From Streptomyces graminilatus (lineage in GTDB: Bacteria > Actinomycetota > Actinomycetes > Streptomycetales > Streptomycetaceae), in NCBI RefSeq assembly GCF_001418565.1, contig NZ_LIQQ01000164.1, forward strand, positions 1 through 64,000: 64,000 nucleotides of DNA. Reading direction: 5' to 3'. Shown piece by piece: positions 26,801 through 62,778 of this stretch (the stretch's first letter is position 1; each line of letters begins with the position of its first letter). The notes below the pieces were generated by a model, which had not been told where the DNA came from, searched no databases, and was given only the letters and a program-made list of their open reading frames with translations. The position numbers were made by a program, and so were the translations under genes.

Positions 26801-29800
26801 ATCGGCACCGAGCGCGGTGAGTTCGTCGCGCAGTTCGGCCGCGCCGGGGGCCGCGAGCCCGGACCGGCTGATCAGGAGCAGGCGCCGTACGCCGTGCCCG
26901 GTCACCAGATGCCGGGCGGTGAGGGCGCCCAGACCTCCGGTGCCGCCGGTGATCAGTACCGTGCCGTCGGGCCCGAACGCGGCGGCCGGCTCTTCGGCGG
27001 GACGCGACGCGCGGGACAGCCGCGGGGCCAGCAACACGCCCTCGCGTACGGCGAGTTGCGGTTCCCCGCACGCCGCGAACGCGGTGGGGACAAGGCCCGT
27101 CCGGTCGCGGTCGACGAGCAGGAAGCGCCCGGGGTTCTCCGTCTGGGCCGTGCGCACCAGACCCCAGACGGGGGCGTGCGCGAGATCGGGTACGGGTTCG
27201 TCGGGGGCCGCCGCCACGGCGTGCCGGGTGAGCACGGCCAGTCGGGCGGTGTCGAACCGTTCGTCGGCCAGCCACTCCTGAAGGGTGGTCAGCACGGCGG
27301 CGGTCGCCTCCTGGGCGGCGGCGGCGAGCGCCGGGCCGTCCGTGGGCTGTTCGGTGGTGCCGACGGGCAGCAGCACGGTCGTGGGAGGCGTGGCACCCGC
27401 GTCGAGGGCGGCCCGCAGCGCGGCCAGGTCGTCGTGGACGCTGACGGTGACGCCCTGCGCGGTGAGTCCGGCGGCCAGGTCCGCGGCGTCCGGACCGAGC
27501 ACCGCCCAGTCGCCACCGTCGTCGTGCCGGACGGGGATGTCGGGGCTGTCCACGGGGGCCCAGTCCAGCGCGAACAGGCCGTCGACCGGCCCGTCCACGG
27601 CGAGTTCGGCGACGGGGACCGGCGTCAGGGAGACGGAGTCCACGGCGGCCAGCGGTCGTCCCGAGGTGTCCGTCAGGGTGAGGGAGACCCGTTCCGTGCC
27701 GGCGCCGGTGACCCGCGTCCGGGCGGCCACCGCTCCGGTCGCGTGCACGGACACTCCCCGCCAGTCGAGCGGCACGGAGATCCGGCCCTCGCCCGCCTCG
27801 GGCGCGGCGAACAGCGCGGTCTGCACGGCGGCGTCGAGCAGCGCCGGATGGAGGCCGAAGGTCGCGGCGTCCGGTTCGCGGAGGTGCTCGGGGAGGGCGA
27901 GTTCGGCGAAGAGTTCGTCGCCGCGCCGCCACAGCGCGCGCACGCCCCGGAAGGCCGGGCCGTAGGAGTGGCCGCGCAGCGCCAGCACGTCGTACATGCC
28001 GTCCACGTCGACCGGTTCGGCCCGCTCGGGCGGCCAGACGCCGTCGTCCGCCGGATCCGCGGGACGGGCGGCGGTGGTCAGTGTGCCCTCGGCATGGCAG
28101 CGCCAGGGCTGATCGCTCTCGTCGTCCTCCGGCCGGGAGTGGACGGTCACCGTGCGCCGTCCGCTCTCGTCGGCGGCGCCGACCAGGAGCTGCATCCGTA
28201 TCGCGCCGCGCCGGGGCAGCCGCAGCGGCTCGCGCAGGGTCAGCTCGTCGAGCCCGGTGCAGCCGGCCTCGTCACCGGCGCGGACGGCCAGTTCGACGAG
28301 GGCGGACTCGGGCAGCAGCACGGTGCCCGCCGTGTCGCGGTCGGTGAGCCAGGGCAGGGTCTGGGCGGAGAGCCGGCCGGTGAGCAGGATGGTGCCCGCG
28401 TCGGCGAGTTCGACGGCGGCGCCGAGCAGCGGGTGCCGGGTGGCGCCGAGACCCACAGAGCCGACGCCGGACGCCGACGACGCGGGGGGCAGCAGCCAGG
28501 CACGGCGCCGCTGGAAGGCGTAGGTCGGCAGCGGTTCGGACGGCATGCGGGAGTCGGCACCGGTGAGAGCCGTGGTCCAGGTGACGGCCGCGCCGCGCGT
28601 GTACAGAGCGGCCAGTGCCGTCTCGAAGGCCCTCGTCCCCGGCTGATCCTTGAGCTGGGCGGGGACGCAGAGCACGGCGTCCCCGGGCGGCAGGCTCTGC
28701 GCGGCCAGCGCGGACAGGGTTCCGTCGGGGCCGATCTCCAGGCAGCGGGTCACACCGAGGCCGGTCAGGGCGCGGACGCCGTCGGCGAAACGGACGGCGT
28801 GCCGGACGTGCCGCACCCAGTAGTCGGGGTCGGTGAGGTCGGCGGGGTCGGCCACCTGGCCGGTGAGATCGGAGACGACGGTCATCCGCGGCGGGTGGAA
28901 CTCCAGCGACTCGGCGACCCGGCGGAAGTCGCGGAGCATCGGTTCCATCAGCGGCGAGTGGAAGGCGTGGCTGACCCGCAGCGCGGTGGTCCGGTGGCCC
29001 CGCTCCCGTGCCAGCCCGGCGATCTCCTCGACGTCGGCGGCCACTCCGGAGATCACGGTCGCGGCGGGCCCGTTGACGGCGGCGATCCCGACCCGGTCCG
29101 TACGGCCCTCCAGCAGGGGCAGCACCTCGGCCTCGGGAAGCTGGAGGGAGACCATGGCACCGCCCTCGGGGAGCGCCTGCATCAGCCGTCCGCGTGCCAC
29201 CACGAGCCGGCAGGCGTCGGCGAGGGACCACACACCCGCCACATGTGCGGCCGCCAGTTCGCCGACCGAGTGGCCGAGCAGGACATCGGGGCGTACGCCG
29301 AAGGACTCGGCGAGCCGGAACAGGGCCACTTCCAGGGCGAACAGCGCGGGCTGCGCGAACCCGGTACGGTTCAGCAGCTCGGCGTCCGCACCGAACACCA
29401 CGTCCTGGAGCGGGAGTTCGAGCGTGGCGTCCACCGTTGCGCACACCTCGTCGAAGGCATCCGCGAACACCTCGTAGGTGTCGTACAACTCCTTGCCCAT
29501 GCCCGGGCGTTGGGAGCCCTGGCCGGCGAAGAGGAAGGCGGTCCGGCCGGTGCCGGACGCGGAACCGGTGATCAGTCCGGGCGCGCTCTCCTCGGCGGCG
29601 AGCGCGTCGAGGCCGCGCAGCAGTTCCTCCTGGCCGGTGCCGAGCACCACGGCCCGCTCCTCGAACGGGGACCGGGTGGTGAGGAGGGCGGCGGCGGTGT
29701 GCGCCGGGTCCGTCGCGGGGCGGGTGCGGACGAAGTCGGCGAGCCGCTGGGCCTGTGCCCGCAGGGCGGCGGGGGTACGGCCGGTGACCAGCCACGGCAC

Positions 29801-31240
29801 CGCGGCGGACGGCAGACGCAGGGCCGGCGGGGCGGTTTCGGGGTCGGCGGCCGGTTCCGCGGGGGCCTCCTCCAGGATCACGTGCGCGTTGGTTCCGGAG
29901 ACGCCGTAGGCGGACACCCCCGCCCGGCGCGGCCGGTCCTCGGTCCGCGGCCAGTCGGTGTTCTCGTGCAGCAGTCTGACGGCGCCCGCCGACCAGTCCA
30001 CCTTCGATGTGGGCGTGTCCGAGTGCAGGGTGCGCGGCAGCATGCCGTGCCGCATCGCCAGCACCATCTTGATCACCCCGGCGACGCCGGCGGCGGACTG
30101 CGTGTGCCCGATGTTGGACTTCACGGACCCCAGCCACAGGGGCACTTCACGGTCCTGCCCGTAGGTGGCGATGACCGAGTGTGCCTCGATCGGGTCACCG
30201 AGCGAGGTTCCCGTGCCGTGCGCCTCCACGACGTCCACGTCCGCCGTCGTGAGGCCCGAGGCGGCCAGCGCCGCCCGGATCACCCGCTGCTGCGCGGGAC
30301 CGTTGGGCGCGGTGAGGCCGTTGCTCGCGCCGTCCTGGTTGACCGCGGTACCGCGCACCACGGCGAGCACCTGGTGCCCCTTCCGCCGGGCGTCCGACAG
30401 CCGCTCCACCACGAGCACACCGGCGCCCTCGCCCCACGCGGTGCCGTCGGCGCCGTCCCCGAACGCCTTGCAGCGGCTGTCCGGCGCGAGGCCGTGCTGC
30501 CGCGAGAACTCCGTGAACAGGATGGGCGTCGACAGCACCATCGCGCCCCCGGCCAGTGCGAGGTCGCACTCCCCGTCGCGCAGCGCGTCCACGGCGAGGT
30601 GCAGGGCGACGAGCGATGCCGAGCACGCCGTGTCCACCGTCAGGGACGGCCCTTCGAGGCCGAGCACGTACGACAGCCGGCCCGACAGCATCGACGCGGT
30701 GACCCCGGTGGTGAGATGGCCGTCGGTCTCCTCGGGCCGGCTGAACATCAGCGAGATGTAGTCCTGGCCGTTGGTTCCCATGAACACGCCGGTACGGCTG
30801 CCGCGCAGCCCACCCGGGTCGATGCCCGACCGCTCCAGCGCCTCCCAGGAGGTTTCCAGCAGCAGCCGCTGCTGGGGGTCCATGGCCTGGGCCTCACGGG
30901 GCGATATGTCGAAGAACGTCGAGTCGAACAGCGGGGCGTCGTGGACGAAGGCTCCCTGGCGGGCGTACGTGGTGCCGGGACCGCCCGCCGGGTCGAGGAT
31001 CCTGTCGAGGTCCCAGCCGCGGTCGGTGGGAAAGTCGACGAAGGCGTCGCGTCCCTCGGAGATCAGCCGCCAGAAGTCCTCGGGGGTGTCGGCCCCGCCG
31101 GGGAGGCGGCAGCCGAGGCCGACGATCGCGATGGGCTCCTGACGGCTGGTCTCGGCGTCATGGAGGCGCTTGCGGGTCTGACGGAGGTCAGCCGTCACCT
31201 TTTTCAGATAGTCCCGCAGCTTCTCGTCATTGCTCGCCAT
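20870..31240 (-). CDS. type I polyketide synthase C: modules 5 and 6, no thioesterase
   Basis: 3456 residues. An N-terminal docking helix (1-32, [14 protein letters not shown]) matches the C-terminal helix of PKS B. Module 5: KS (C206), AT (GHSVGE, S658, HAFHS: malonyl), DH, KR (GGTGGLG, LDD: B-type, active Tyr near 1574), ACP (S1744). DH5 reads [13 protein letters not shown] with R968 where the catalytic His belongs. Module 6: KS (C1969, HGTGT intact); AT reduced to GQAYGE (A2440 for Ser) with about 100 residues including the HAFHS region missing; DH with H2668 and HPVLLD kept but the YGPxF segment deleted; KR with GATRPAG, no LDD and Q3256 for Tyr; ACP (S3413, GLNSL). The chain ends LKDDLLRR without thioesterase, reductase or docking domain, marking it as the last PKS. 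GAGGAAG precedes the ATG. Confidence 0.95.
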   Translation of the reverse strand: MASNDEKLRDYLKKVTADLRQTRKRLHDAETSRQEPIAIVGLGCRLPGGADTPEDFWRLISEGRDAFVDFPTDRGWDLDRILDPAGGPGTTYARQGAFVHDAPLFDSTFFDISPREAQAMDPQQRLLLETSWEALERSGIDPGGLRGSRTGVFMGTNGQDYISLMFSRPEETDGHLTTGVTASMLSGRLSYVLGLEGPSLTVDTACSASLVALHLAVDALRDGECDLALAGGAMVLSTPILFTEFSRQHGLAPDSRCKAFGDGADGTAWGEGAGVLVVERLSDARRKGHQVLAVVRGTAVNQDGASNGLTAPNGPAQQRVIRAALAASGLTTADVDVVEAHGTGTSLGDPIEAHSVIATYGQDREVPLWLGSVKSNIGHTQSAAGVAGVIKMVLAMRHGMLPRTLHSDTPTSKVDWSAGAVRLLHENTDWPRTEDRPRRAGVSAYGVSGTNAHVILEEAPAEPAADPETAPPALRLPSAAVPWLVTGRTPAALRAQAQRLADFVRTRPATDPAHTAAALLTTRSPFEERAVVLGTGQEELLRGLDALAAEESAPGLITGSASGTGRTAFLFAGQGSQRPGMGKELYDTYEVFADAFDEVCATVDATLELPLQDVVFGADAELLNRTGFAQPALFALEVALFRLAESFGVRPDVLLGHSVGELAAAHVAGVWSLADACRLVVARGRLMQALPEGGAMVSLQLPEAEVLPLLEGRTDRVGIAAVNGPAATVISGVAADVEEIAGLARERGHRTTALRVSHAFHSPLMEPMLRDFRRVAESLEFHPPRMTVVSDLTGQVADPADLTDPDYWVRHVRHAVRFADGVRALTGLGVTRCLEIGPDGTLSALAAQSLPPGDAVLCVPAQLKDQPGTRAFETALAALYTRGAAVTWTTALTGADSRMPSEPLPTYAFQRRRAWLLPPASSASGVGSVGLGATRHPLLGAAVELADAGTILLTGRLSAQTLPWLTDRDTAGTVLLPESALVELAVRAGDEAGCTGLDELTLREPLRLPRRGAIRMQLLVGAADESGRRTVTVHSRPEDDESDQPWRCHAEGTLTTAARPADPADDGVWPPERAEPVDVDGMYDVLALRGHSYGPAFRGVRALWRRGDELFAELALPEHLREPDAATFGLHPALLDAAVQTALFAAPEAGEGRISVPLDWRGVSVHATGAVAARTRVTGAGTERVSLTLTDTSGRPLAAVDSVSLTPVPVAELAVDGPVDGLFALDWAPVDSPDIPVRHDDGGDWAVLGPDAADLAAGLTAQGVTVSVHDDLAALRAALDAGATPPTTVLLPVGTTEQPTDGPALAAAAQEATAAVLTTLQEWLADERFDTARLAVLTRHAVAAAPDEPVPDLAHAPVWGLVRTAQTENPGRFLLVDRDRTGLVPTAFAACGEPQLAVREGVLLAPRLSRASRPAEEPAAAFGPDGTVLITGGTGGLGALTARHLVTGHGVRRLLLISRSGLAAPGAAELRDELTALGADVTIEACDVADPTALAEVLAGVPGEHPVTAVVHTAGVLDDGLLTSLTPERLATVLQAKVTSAIHLHHLTQHQKLTAFVLFSSVAGVFGSPGQGNYAAANTFLDALAQHRRALGLPATSLAWGPWERFGGMTATLDRSHTDRMAAQGAAPLSADHGLALLDAGVTADRALLPALRLDTGALRSRAEAGELPALLRGLLRGTVRPTAGTEGPGQGGGFAQRIAAMSRTGRQRAVAELVTGQVATVLGYDSAEPVSHGKPFKELGVDSLAAISLRNRLTEETGLRLSATLVYDHPTPGALIRHLTTALGLDGDETDNDDDAPARTAAVGDDDPIVIVGMGCRYPGGVDSPQALWQLVATGAEGLGPFPTDRGWDLEALHDPDSERPGTTYVREAGFLHGSGEFDAELFGISPFEAQVMDPQQRLLLETSWEAFEQAGIAPASLKGTRTGVFAGITYQDYASGMELGTSGNMAAGRISYAFGLEGPSVAVDTACSSSLVALHLAVQALRAGECDLALAGGVAVMSQPHPFVSFSRERTLAPDGRCKPFSADADGTNWAEGVGLLLVERLSDARRRGHTVLARISGTGVNQDGASNGLTAPSGPAQQRLIRQVLASAGLTAADVDAVEAHGTGTPLGDPIEAQAVVATYGQNRERPLWLGSMKANTGHTQAASGVGGIIKMIMAMRNGVLPRTPHTERPSTLVDWSAGAVRLLSDDVPWPSGDRPRRAGVSSLGISGTNAHVIIEEPSPDKEDTADDTSSAGPTPSGVPFLSGRLPLPLSAAGPEALRAQAARLHAFLTAEHPADEPAPRLSDLALSLATTRSALEHRAVLAVPDHDTALRTLAALANGEETDTGEPAVVIGGTVRGGAAEPPVALAFPPADARWTASTAPLVGTVPVFTETLTACGRALSALVDWTPGDVLTGRAVPDWQQRPEIAGPLGWAVTVALSALLRSYGIEPAAITGQAYGEIAAACAAGILPLESGARLAVHHALRTDDSPPAVRPGTAEVPYCSAATGGWLAAGDDTERWAAALAERPVHAGQALRTLLDSGHRTIVVLGAELPAGEPDHDAERTGGGPHGDADLLPLVGPGGLDLTVLLGELHVRGVEIDWDAVFAPTGARRVPLPTYAFHRRHYWMTAPGSLQDAGRRPTVTPAGPEHDGYRLLDTVVELPEGNGLVLTGSLSREAQPWCAAHKVAGTVVVPGTVLVELAVQAGDRVGCDRVAELTTVAPLVLPERDELRLRVTVGEPGPSGERSMSVHSRPAGALPGTPWTCHARAVLTSGDGAASFDLELWPPAGSQPVALDGPTGAGSADLTGLWRLGDELFAEVELAEEHRAEGAHHALHPVLLDTALRTLAPADALSLPDSWHQVELYATGAQALRVRLARTGTDTVTVEAADDTGLPVLSIGTVRLGPVDPVLLAGARIAQHGPLFRLDWPQADCAQPPAKPRWAIVGPDPLGARSALMKSGVYAEAYDSLADLGKALDSGLAVPEAVLVGQVPEPADITGAHAVRTTAELAADWRAEERLADARLVFLTQGSLAAVDGTSVPDPATAAVWGVIRCAQSADPGRIVLADLDGKRPSWRALPAALASGEPQLALVRGVVHVPRLAALPATAGEAGETGKAGTPVELAGTVLVTGATRPAGAEIARHLVAGRGVRRLLLAAPAGGGELAGLEGELTALGAEVTVADCDPADRAALAVLLESPPAGNSPATVVHVAEVGREKPGNDVSVNGPEEILAAESRAALNLVELTGSGTAPAVSLVFVSSAAGTLGATGRGDQAALDAFTEALARRRHATGLPTKSVAWGPWETGDVPAGAGVLSRTAVLDLFDAACEQDAPTAVVLRPDTGALTARPGAETLPAPLRGLAGPPARRRAGRPGAAGALRTLRRRLAGLADAECEAVLLAVVRTEVAAVLDYPSPEAVDTTRPFRDIGLNSLTAFALRNRLRETTGLRLPAALLFEVDTPGRLATHLKDDLLRR

Positions 31241-31294
31241 GGTGTCCCACTTCCTCGTAAAGCCGTGAATGGTCTCCTTCTCCGGGTCGGCCGG

Positions 31295-42439
<11,145 letters not shown>

Positions 42440-42500
42440 TCGTTGCCGCTTCCTAGGAGGAACCCCGAGGGGGATCCGGAGACTTCGGGTCCTGGGCCCG

Positions 42501-42545
42501 GGCCCCGGCCCGCCCTGATGTCGTGTGCCGACGGGGGCCGGGGCC
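42501..42545 (-). terminator. GC-rich hairpin between PKS A and PKS B
   Basis: GGCCCCGGCC (42501-42510) pairs with GGCCGGGGCC (42536-42545), extended by one inner C-G pair, in the 141-base gap between the two PKS genes. No T-run follows on the minus strand. It could be a partial terminator or an RNA-processing/stabilising hairpin that tunes PKS B expression. Confidence 0.45.
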
Positions 42546-42580
42546 GGGATTCGATGGATTCGACAGCCCGGGTATCGGGG

Positions 42581-58903
<16,323 letters not shown>

Positions 58904-59029
58904 GGTGTTTTCGACTCCCGGAAAGGCTCAATTCCCGGCCACGCGTTCCGGCCGGATCCGACTGCCGCGCGACCTGAGAGACGACCGATGGTTTCCCTGC
59001 GATCGATGGTTGCGATGCCGTTCATACTG

Positions 59030-59064
59030 GCGGCTGTCCCAGGACGATTCCTGCGGACAGCCGC
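59030..59064 (-). terminator. inverted repeat between ferredoxin reductase and PKS A
   Basis: CGGCTGTCC (59031-59039) and GGACAGCCG (59055-59063) form a 9-bp stem, extended by one more pair. The loop itself contains AGGA-CGAT-TCCT. It lies 37 bases after the reductase stop in the 196-base gap before PKS A. It may be a terminator, or an operator if PKS A has its own promoter here; no T-run follows. Confidence 0.5.
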
Positions 59065-59099
59065 TGATCTAGGGAGACTTCTACTTTGTTCGGGCCTGG

Positions 59100-60329
59100 T
59101 CAGCGGCCGTCCGCGCGCGACCCCGTCAGCGGTGGTCCCACCGGCTCGCCCGTCCATACGGCGCCGCTCTCCACCAGGGGCCGCAGTTGCTGGGCGGCGC
59201 GGGGCAGGTTGACGGCGACGGCGCCGCGCACCCGGTCCCCGGCGCAGTGGACGGCGGTGAACTTCCGTTCCGCGGGGCTGCCTTCGACGACATGGCAGCG
59301 GTCGGTTCCCGCCACCTCCCCGAACACCTGGACCTTGAGGTCGTGTTGGTCGGTCCAGAAGTAGGGCAGTGGTGCGACGGGCCGGGCGCCGCTGCCGGCG
59401 AGGAGGTTGCGGGCGACGGCGATGGCCTGCTCGGTCGCCTGCGTACGGTGCTCGAACCGGCGGTGGTTCCCCGTGCGCGGGTCGGGCAGGCTCGCGACGT
59501 CACCAGCGGCCCAGACACCGGGGTTCGCCCGGCCCAGCGTGTCGCAGACGACACCGTCATCGACGCGGAGGCCGCTGCCCCGCAGCCACTCGGTGTTGGG
59601 CAGCGACCCGGTGGCGACGAGCACGACGTCCGCCGCCAGCAGGGTCCCGTCGGCCAGTCGTACGCCGGTGACGGCGCCGTCCGCGCTCTCCACCCCGGTC
59701 ACCCGGCCCTGTCTGACGCGCAGCCCGAGTTCACGGTGGACGGCGGCGATCAGTCCGGCCGCCTGCGGTCCGATCAGGCCGAGCAGCGGTATCGGTTCGG
59801 CGCTGACCAGGGTGACGTCGGCGCCCGAGGCTCGGGCGGCGACAGCCGCCTCGGTGCCGAGCAGACCGGCCCCTGCCACCACCAGTCGCGGCCCGCCCGC
59901 GAGCGCCTCGCGCAGGGCGAGGGCGTCGTCGAGGGTGCGCAGCGCATGGACGCCGGCCGGTCCGTCGTCCCCGGGAAGCCGCCGGGGCCGTACGCCGGTG
60001 GCGACGACGACCGCGTCGGCGGCCAGCCGGGTGCCGTCGGCGAGTTCGACCACGCGGGCCGAGCGGTCCAGCCGGGTCACGGAGACGCCCAGGCGTAACT
60101 CGATGCCGAGACGGTCGTAGACGTCGGGCCTGCGCAGCCGGATCCGGTCGGGGTCCCACTGGCCGGAGAGGATCTGCTTGGACAACGGGGGCCGGTCGTA
60201 CGGAAGATGGGGTTCGGCGCCGACGAGGGTGAGCCGACCGGCGTAGCCTTCACGCCTCAGGGTCTCGGCGGTGACCGACCCGGCGACTCCCGCGCCCACG
60301 ACGACGATCTCCTGCGGGCCTGTCGTCAA
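59100..60329 (-). CDS. FAD-dependent ferredoxin reductase (P450 electron-transfer partner)
   Basis: 409 residues from TTG 60329 (LTTGPQEIVVVGAG). The TTG overlaps the rmlB stop as TTGA, and GGAGGT lies six bases upstream, so it is preferred over the in-frame ATG at 60365 inside rmlB. The FAD motif GAGVAGS near residue 11, the NAD(P)H motif GAGLLGTEAA near 150 and the ATG/GDVA segments near the second FAD contact identify a rubredoxin/putidaredoxin-reductase-like flavoprotein. Such enzymes pass electrons from NAD(P)H to a ferredoxin and on to a cytochrome P450. The 3Fe-4S ferredoxin at 62469 is the obvious partner; no P450 gene lies in the window. Confidence 0.9.
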   Translation of the reverse strand: MTTGPQEIVVVGAGVAGSVTAETLRREGYAGRLTLVGAEPHLPYDRPPLSKQILSGQWDPDRIRLRRPDVYDRLGIELRLGVSVTRLDRSARVVELADGTRLAADAVVVATGVRPRRLPGDDGPAGVHALRTLDDALALREALAGGPRLVVAGAGLLGTEAAVAARASGADVTLVSAEPIPLLGLIGPQAAGLIAAVHRELGLRVRQGRVTGVESADGAVTGVRLADGTLLAADVVLVATGSLPNTEWLRGSGLRVDDGVVCDTLGRANPGVWAAGDVASLPDPRTGNHRRFEHRTQATEQAIAVARNLLAGSGARPVAPLPYFWTDQHDLKVQVFGEVAGTDRCHVVEGSPAERKFTAVHCAGDRVRGAVAVNLPRAAQQLRPLVESGAVWTGEPVGPPLTGSRADGR

Positions 60330-61357
60330 CGGGTCACCTCCGCGGTCGCTTTGAGCGGCTCCCACCAGCTCCGATTGGCGCGGTACCAGGCAACGGTCTC
60401 CGCGAGACCGGTCGTGAAGTCCTTGCGCGGCCGGTAGCCCAACTCGTCACGGATCTTCGCCCAGTCGACGCTGTAGCGACGGTCGTGGCCCTTGCGGTCC
60501 TGGACGTACTCGATGCGGTCGGGGCCGGCGTCGCAGGCGCCCAGGAGCAGCTCGGTCAGCTGACGGTTCGTCAATTCTGTGCCCCCGCCGATGTTGTACA
60601 CCTCGCCGGGGCGGCCGGAGGTACGGACCAGTTCGATGCCCCGCACATGGTCGTCGATGTGCAGCCAGTCCCGTACGTTGCCGCCGTCCCCGTACAGCGG
60701 TACCCGGCGGCCGTCGAGGAGGTTGGTGACGAACAGCGGGATCACCTTCTCCGGGTACTGGTGGTGACCGTAGTTGTTGGAGCAGCGGGTCACGCGCACG
60801 TCGAGTCCGTGGGTGCGGTGGTAGGCCAGGGCGAGCAGATCGGAGGACGCCTTGGACGCGGAGTAGGGGGAGTTGGGCAGCAGCGGGCAGTCCTCCGTCC
60901 AGGCTCCGGTGTCGATGGAGCCGTACACCTCGTCGGTGGAGACGTGCACGAAGGTACGGATGCCGTGGCGCAGCGCCCCGTCCAGCAGGGTCTGGGTGCC
61001 CAGGACGTTGGTGCGGACGAACTCGCCGGGGCTGAGGATCGAGCGGTCCACATGGGACTCGGCGGCGAAGTGCACCACCTCGTCATGGTCCGCCATGAGG
61101 TCGTCGACGAGTTCCTCGTCGCAGATGTCACCCTTGACGAAGGCGAACGCGGGATGATCACGGACCTCGTCCAGATTCGCCGGGTTGCCCGCGTAGGTGA
61201 GCTTGTCCAGGACGGTGACGGAGACATGGTCCGGCCTCGCGGAGCCGAGGAGGGTCCGTACGTGGTGGGAGCCGATGAAGCCGGCGCCGCCGGTGACGAG
61301 GATCCGGGTCGGGCCTTCAGGGGCGGGGCCGGTCGTCGCGGTAGTGCGGGTGGTCAT
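60326..61357 (-). CDS. rmlB: dTDP-glucose 4,6-dehydratase
   Basis: 343 residues, family-typical length. The Rossmann motif GGAGFIGSHHVRTLL is at residues 20-34; STDEVYGS holds the catalytic Thr-Asp-Glu, and YSASKASSD has the Tyr/Lys pair. It converts dTDP-glucose to dTDP-4-keto-6-deoxyglucose, the substrate of the 2,3-dehydratase at 15536. Its ATG overlaps the rmlA stop (ATGA, 61354-61357) and its stop overlaps the reductase start (TTGA), so the three genes are tightly coupled in one operon. This pathway-specific copy would feed the cluster's deoxysugar. Confidence 0.95.
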   Translation of the reverse strand: MTTRTTATTGPAPEGPTRILVTGGAGFIGSHHVRTLLGSARPDHVSVTVLDKLTYAGNPANLDEVRDHPAFAFVKGDICDEELVDDLMADHDEVVHFAAESHVDRSILSPGEFVRTNVLGTQTLLDGALRHGIRTFVHVSTDEVYGSIDTGAWTEDCPLLPNSPYSASKASSDLLALAYHRTHGLDVRVTRCSNNYGHHQYPEKVIPLFVTNLLDGRRVPLYGDGGNVRDWLHIDDHVRGIELVRTSGRPGEVYNIGGGTELTNRQLTELLLGACDAGPDRIEYVQDRKGHDRRYSVDWAKIRDELGYRPRKDFTTGLAETVAWYRANRSWWEPLKATAEVTR

Positions 61358-62421
61358 GACGAGATCTGCACCTGTCCGTGGTCACCGATCACAAGCCGGT
61401 GGGTGGCGGGCAGCCGGGGGGCCATCGAGACGCGTACATTGCGGCCGACGAGCGATCCCTCCACCCGGCGGATGCTGTCGAAGCCGGACTCCCGCAGGAT
61501 GATGGAGAACTCGATCTCGCTGTTGCGGATCTCGCAGTTCTCCGCGATGGACGTCGAGGGCCCGATGTAGGAGTCCTCGACGACGGTGCCGGGGCCTATG
61601 ATCGCGGGCCCGACGATACGGGAACGGCGGATGGTGGCCCCGGCCTCGATCCGTACCCGGCCGACGATCTCGCTGGCCTCGTCGACATCGCCGTCGACCC
61701 GGCGGTCGAGCAGGTCCAGCAGGCGGCGGTTGACGTCGAGGATGTCGGCGGCGTTGCCGGTGTCCTTCCAGTAGCCGGTGATGATCGTGGTGCGCACGTC
61801 CCGGTCCCGCTCCAGCAGCCACTGGACGGCGTCGGTGATCTCCAGTTCGCCGCGCGCCGACGGTTCGATAGCGCGTACCGCCTCGTGGATCGCCGGGCCG
61901 AAGAGGTACACGCCGACCAGTGCCAGATCGCTCCTGGGCTCGCGCGGTTTTTCCTCCAGCCGCAACAGCCGTCCCTGGTCGTCGAGTTCGGCCACCCCGA
62001 ACGCGGACGGGTCGGGCACCCGGGTGAGCAGGAGCTGGGCGTCCGGGCGTTCCTTGTGGAACTGGTCGACGGGGTCGTTGATGCCGCCGAAGACGAAGTT
62101 GTCCCCGAGGAACATCACGAAGTCGTCGTCACCGAGGAACTCCCGGGCGATGAGCACCGCGTGGGCCAGCCCGAGCGGGGCGTCCTGCCGGATGTAGGTG
62201 ATGTCGAGGCCGAACGCGGAGCCGTCGCCGACGGCTTGGCGGATCTCGTTCTCGGTGTCGCCCACCACGATCGCCACTTCGGTGATCCCGGCGTCGGCGA
62301 TGGCCTCAAGCCCGTAGAAGAGGATGGGCTTGTTGGCGACCGGCACCAACTGCTTCGCGGAGGTGTGGGTGATCGGCCGCAGCCGGGTCCCGGCACCTCC
62401 CGAGAGCACAAGAGCCTTCAC
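61354..62421 (-). CDS. rmlA: glucose-1-phosphate thymidylyltransferase
   Basis: 355 residues from GTG 62421, the long actinomycete type. The nucleotide-binding N-terminus is LSGGAGTRLRPITHTSAKQL, followed by FLGDNFVFGG, EEKPREPRSDLALVGVYLF and a C-terminal left-handed-helix region of hexapeptide character. It makes dTDP-glucose from glucose-1-phosphate and dTTP, the first step of deoxysugar supply. It sits 47 bases downstream of the ferredoxin gene in the same orientation. Confidence 0.95.
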   Translation of the reverse strand: MKALVLSGGAGTRLRPITHTSAKQLVPVANKPILFYGLEAIADAGITEVAIVVGDTENEIRQAVGDGSAFGLDITYIRQDAPLGLAHAVLIAREFLGDDDFVMFLGDNFVFGGINDPVDQFHKERPDAQLLLTRVPDPSAFGVAELDDQGRLLRLEEKPREPRSDLALVGVYLFGPAIHEAVRAIEPSARGELEITDAVQWLLERDRDVRTTIITGYWKDTGNAADILDVNRRLLDLLDRRVDGDVDEASEIVGRVRIEAGATIRRSRIVGPAIIGPGTVVEDSYIGPSTSIAENCEIRNSEIEFSIILRESGFDSIRRVEGSLVGRNVRVSMAPRLPATHRLVIGDHGQVQISS

Positions 62422-62468
62422 GGTTTCCGTTCCGCCTTACTGGTGTCTGTCGGTACGGGGACCGGTGG

Positions 62469-62663
62469 TCAGGTGAGGAGTTCGATGGCCCCGGAGGGAC
62501 AGATCAGCTGGGCCTCGCTCACCGCGTCGCGCAGCTCCTCCGACGGTTCGGCCTGGAGCAGTTCCACAAGGCCGTCGTCAACGTTCTGGTCGAAGACGGC
62601 GCCGGCGGCCAGCACACACTGACCGGCTCCTACGCAGCGGTCACGGTCCACATTGATCTTCAT
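62469..62663 (-). CDS. 3Fe-4S ferredoxin of the P450-partner type
   Basis: 64 residues with C10, C16 and C55 in the pattern CVGAGQC...CPSGA. The second position of the cluster loop is occupied by a non-Cys residue, so a 3Fe-4S rather than 4Fe-4S cluster is expected. This is the small ferredoxin class that donates electrons to Streptomyces cytochromes P450. AAGGAAC precedes the ATG. With the reductase at 59100 it forms a complete electron-transfer chain for a P450 encoded elsewhere, probably just beyond the window. Confidence 0.92.
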   Translation of the reverse strand: MKINVDRDRCVGAGQCVLAAGAVFDQNVDDGLVELLQAEPSEELRDAVSEAQLICPSGAIELLT

Positions 62664-62708
62664 GGCGTTCCTTCTTGGTTGCTGAATCGCGATGGTCGCG
62701 GGGGTTTG

Positions 62709-62738
62709 TCGAGGGACGTTTTCGAGGGACGTTGTCCC
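62709..62738. repeat. short direct and inverted repeats between glycosyltransferase and ferredoxin genes
   Basis: TCGAGGGACGTT occurs twice in tandem (62709-62720, 62722-62733), and GGGAC-GTT-GTCCC (62726-62738) is a small inverted repeat overlapping the second copy. The role is unknown; it lies in a 115-base gap within the minus-strand operon. Confidence 0.5.
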
Positions 62739-62778
62739 GTGACGTTGTCGAGCGGCGGCGCTGCCGGGGACGGGGAGT

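Noticed and set aside
59031-59063. Inverted repeat as an attachment site or insertion-sequence end
   Set aside because: There are no matching copies, target duplication or transposase nearby; an intergenic hairpin explains it better.
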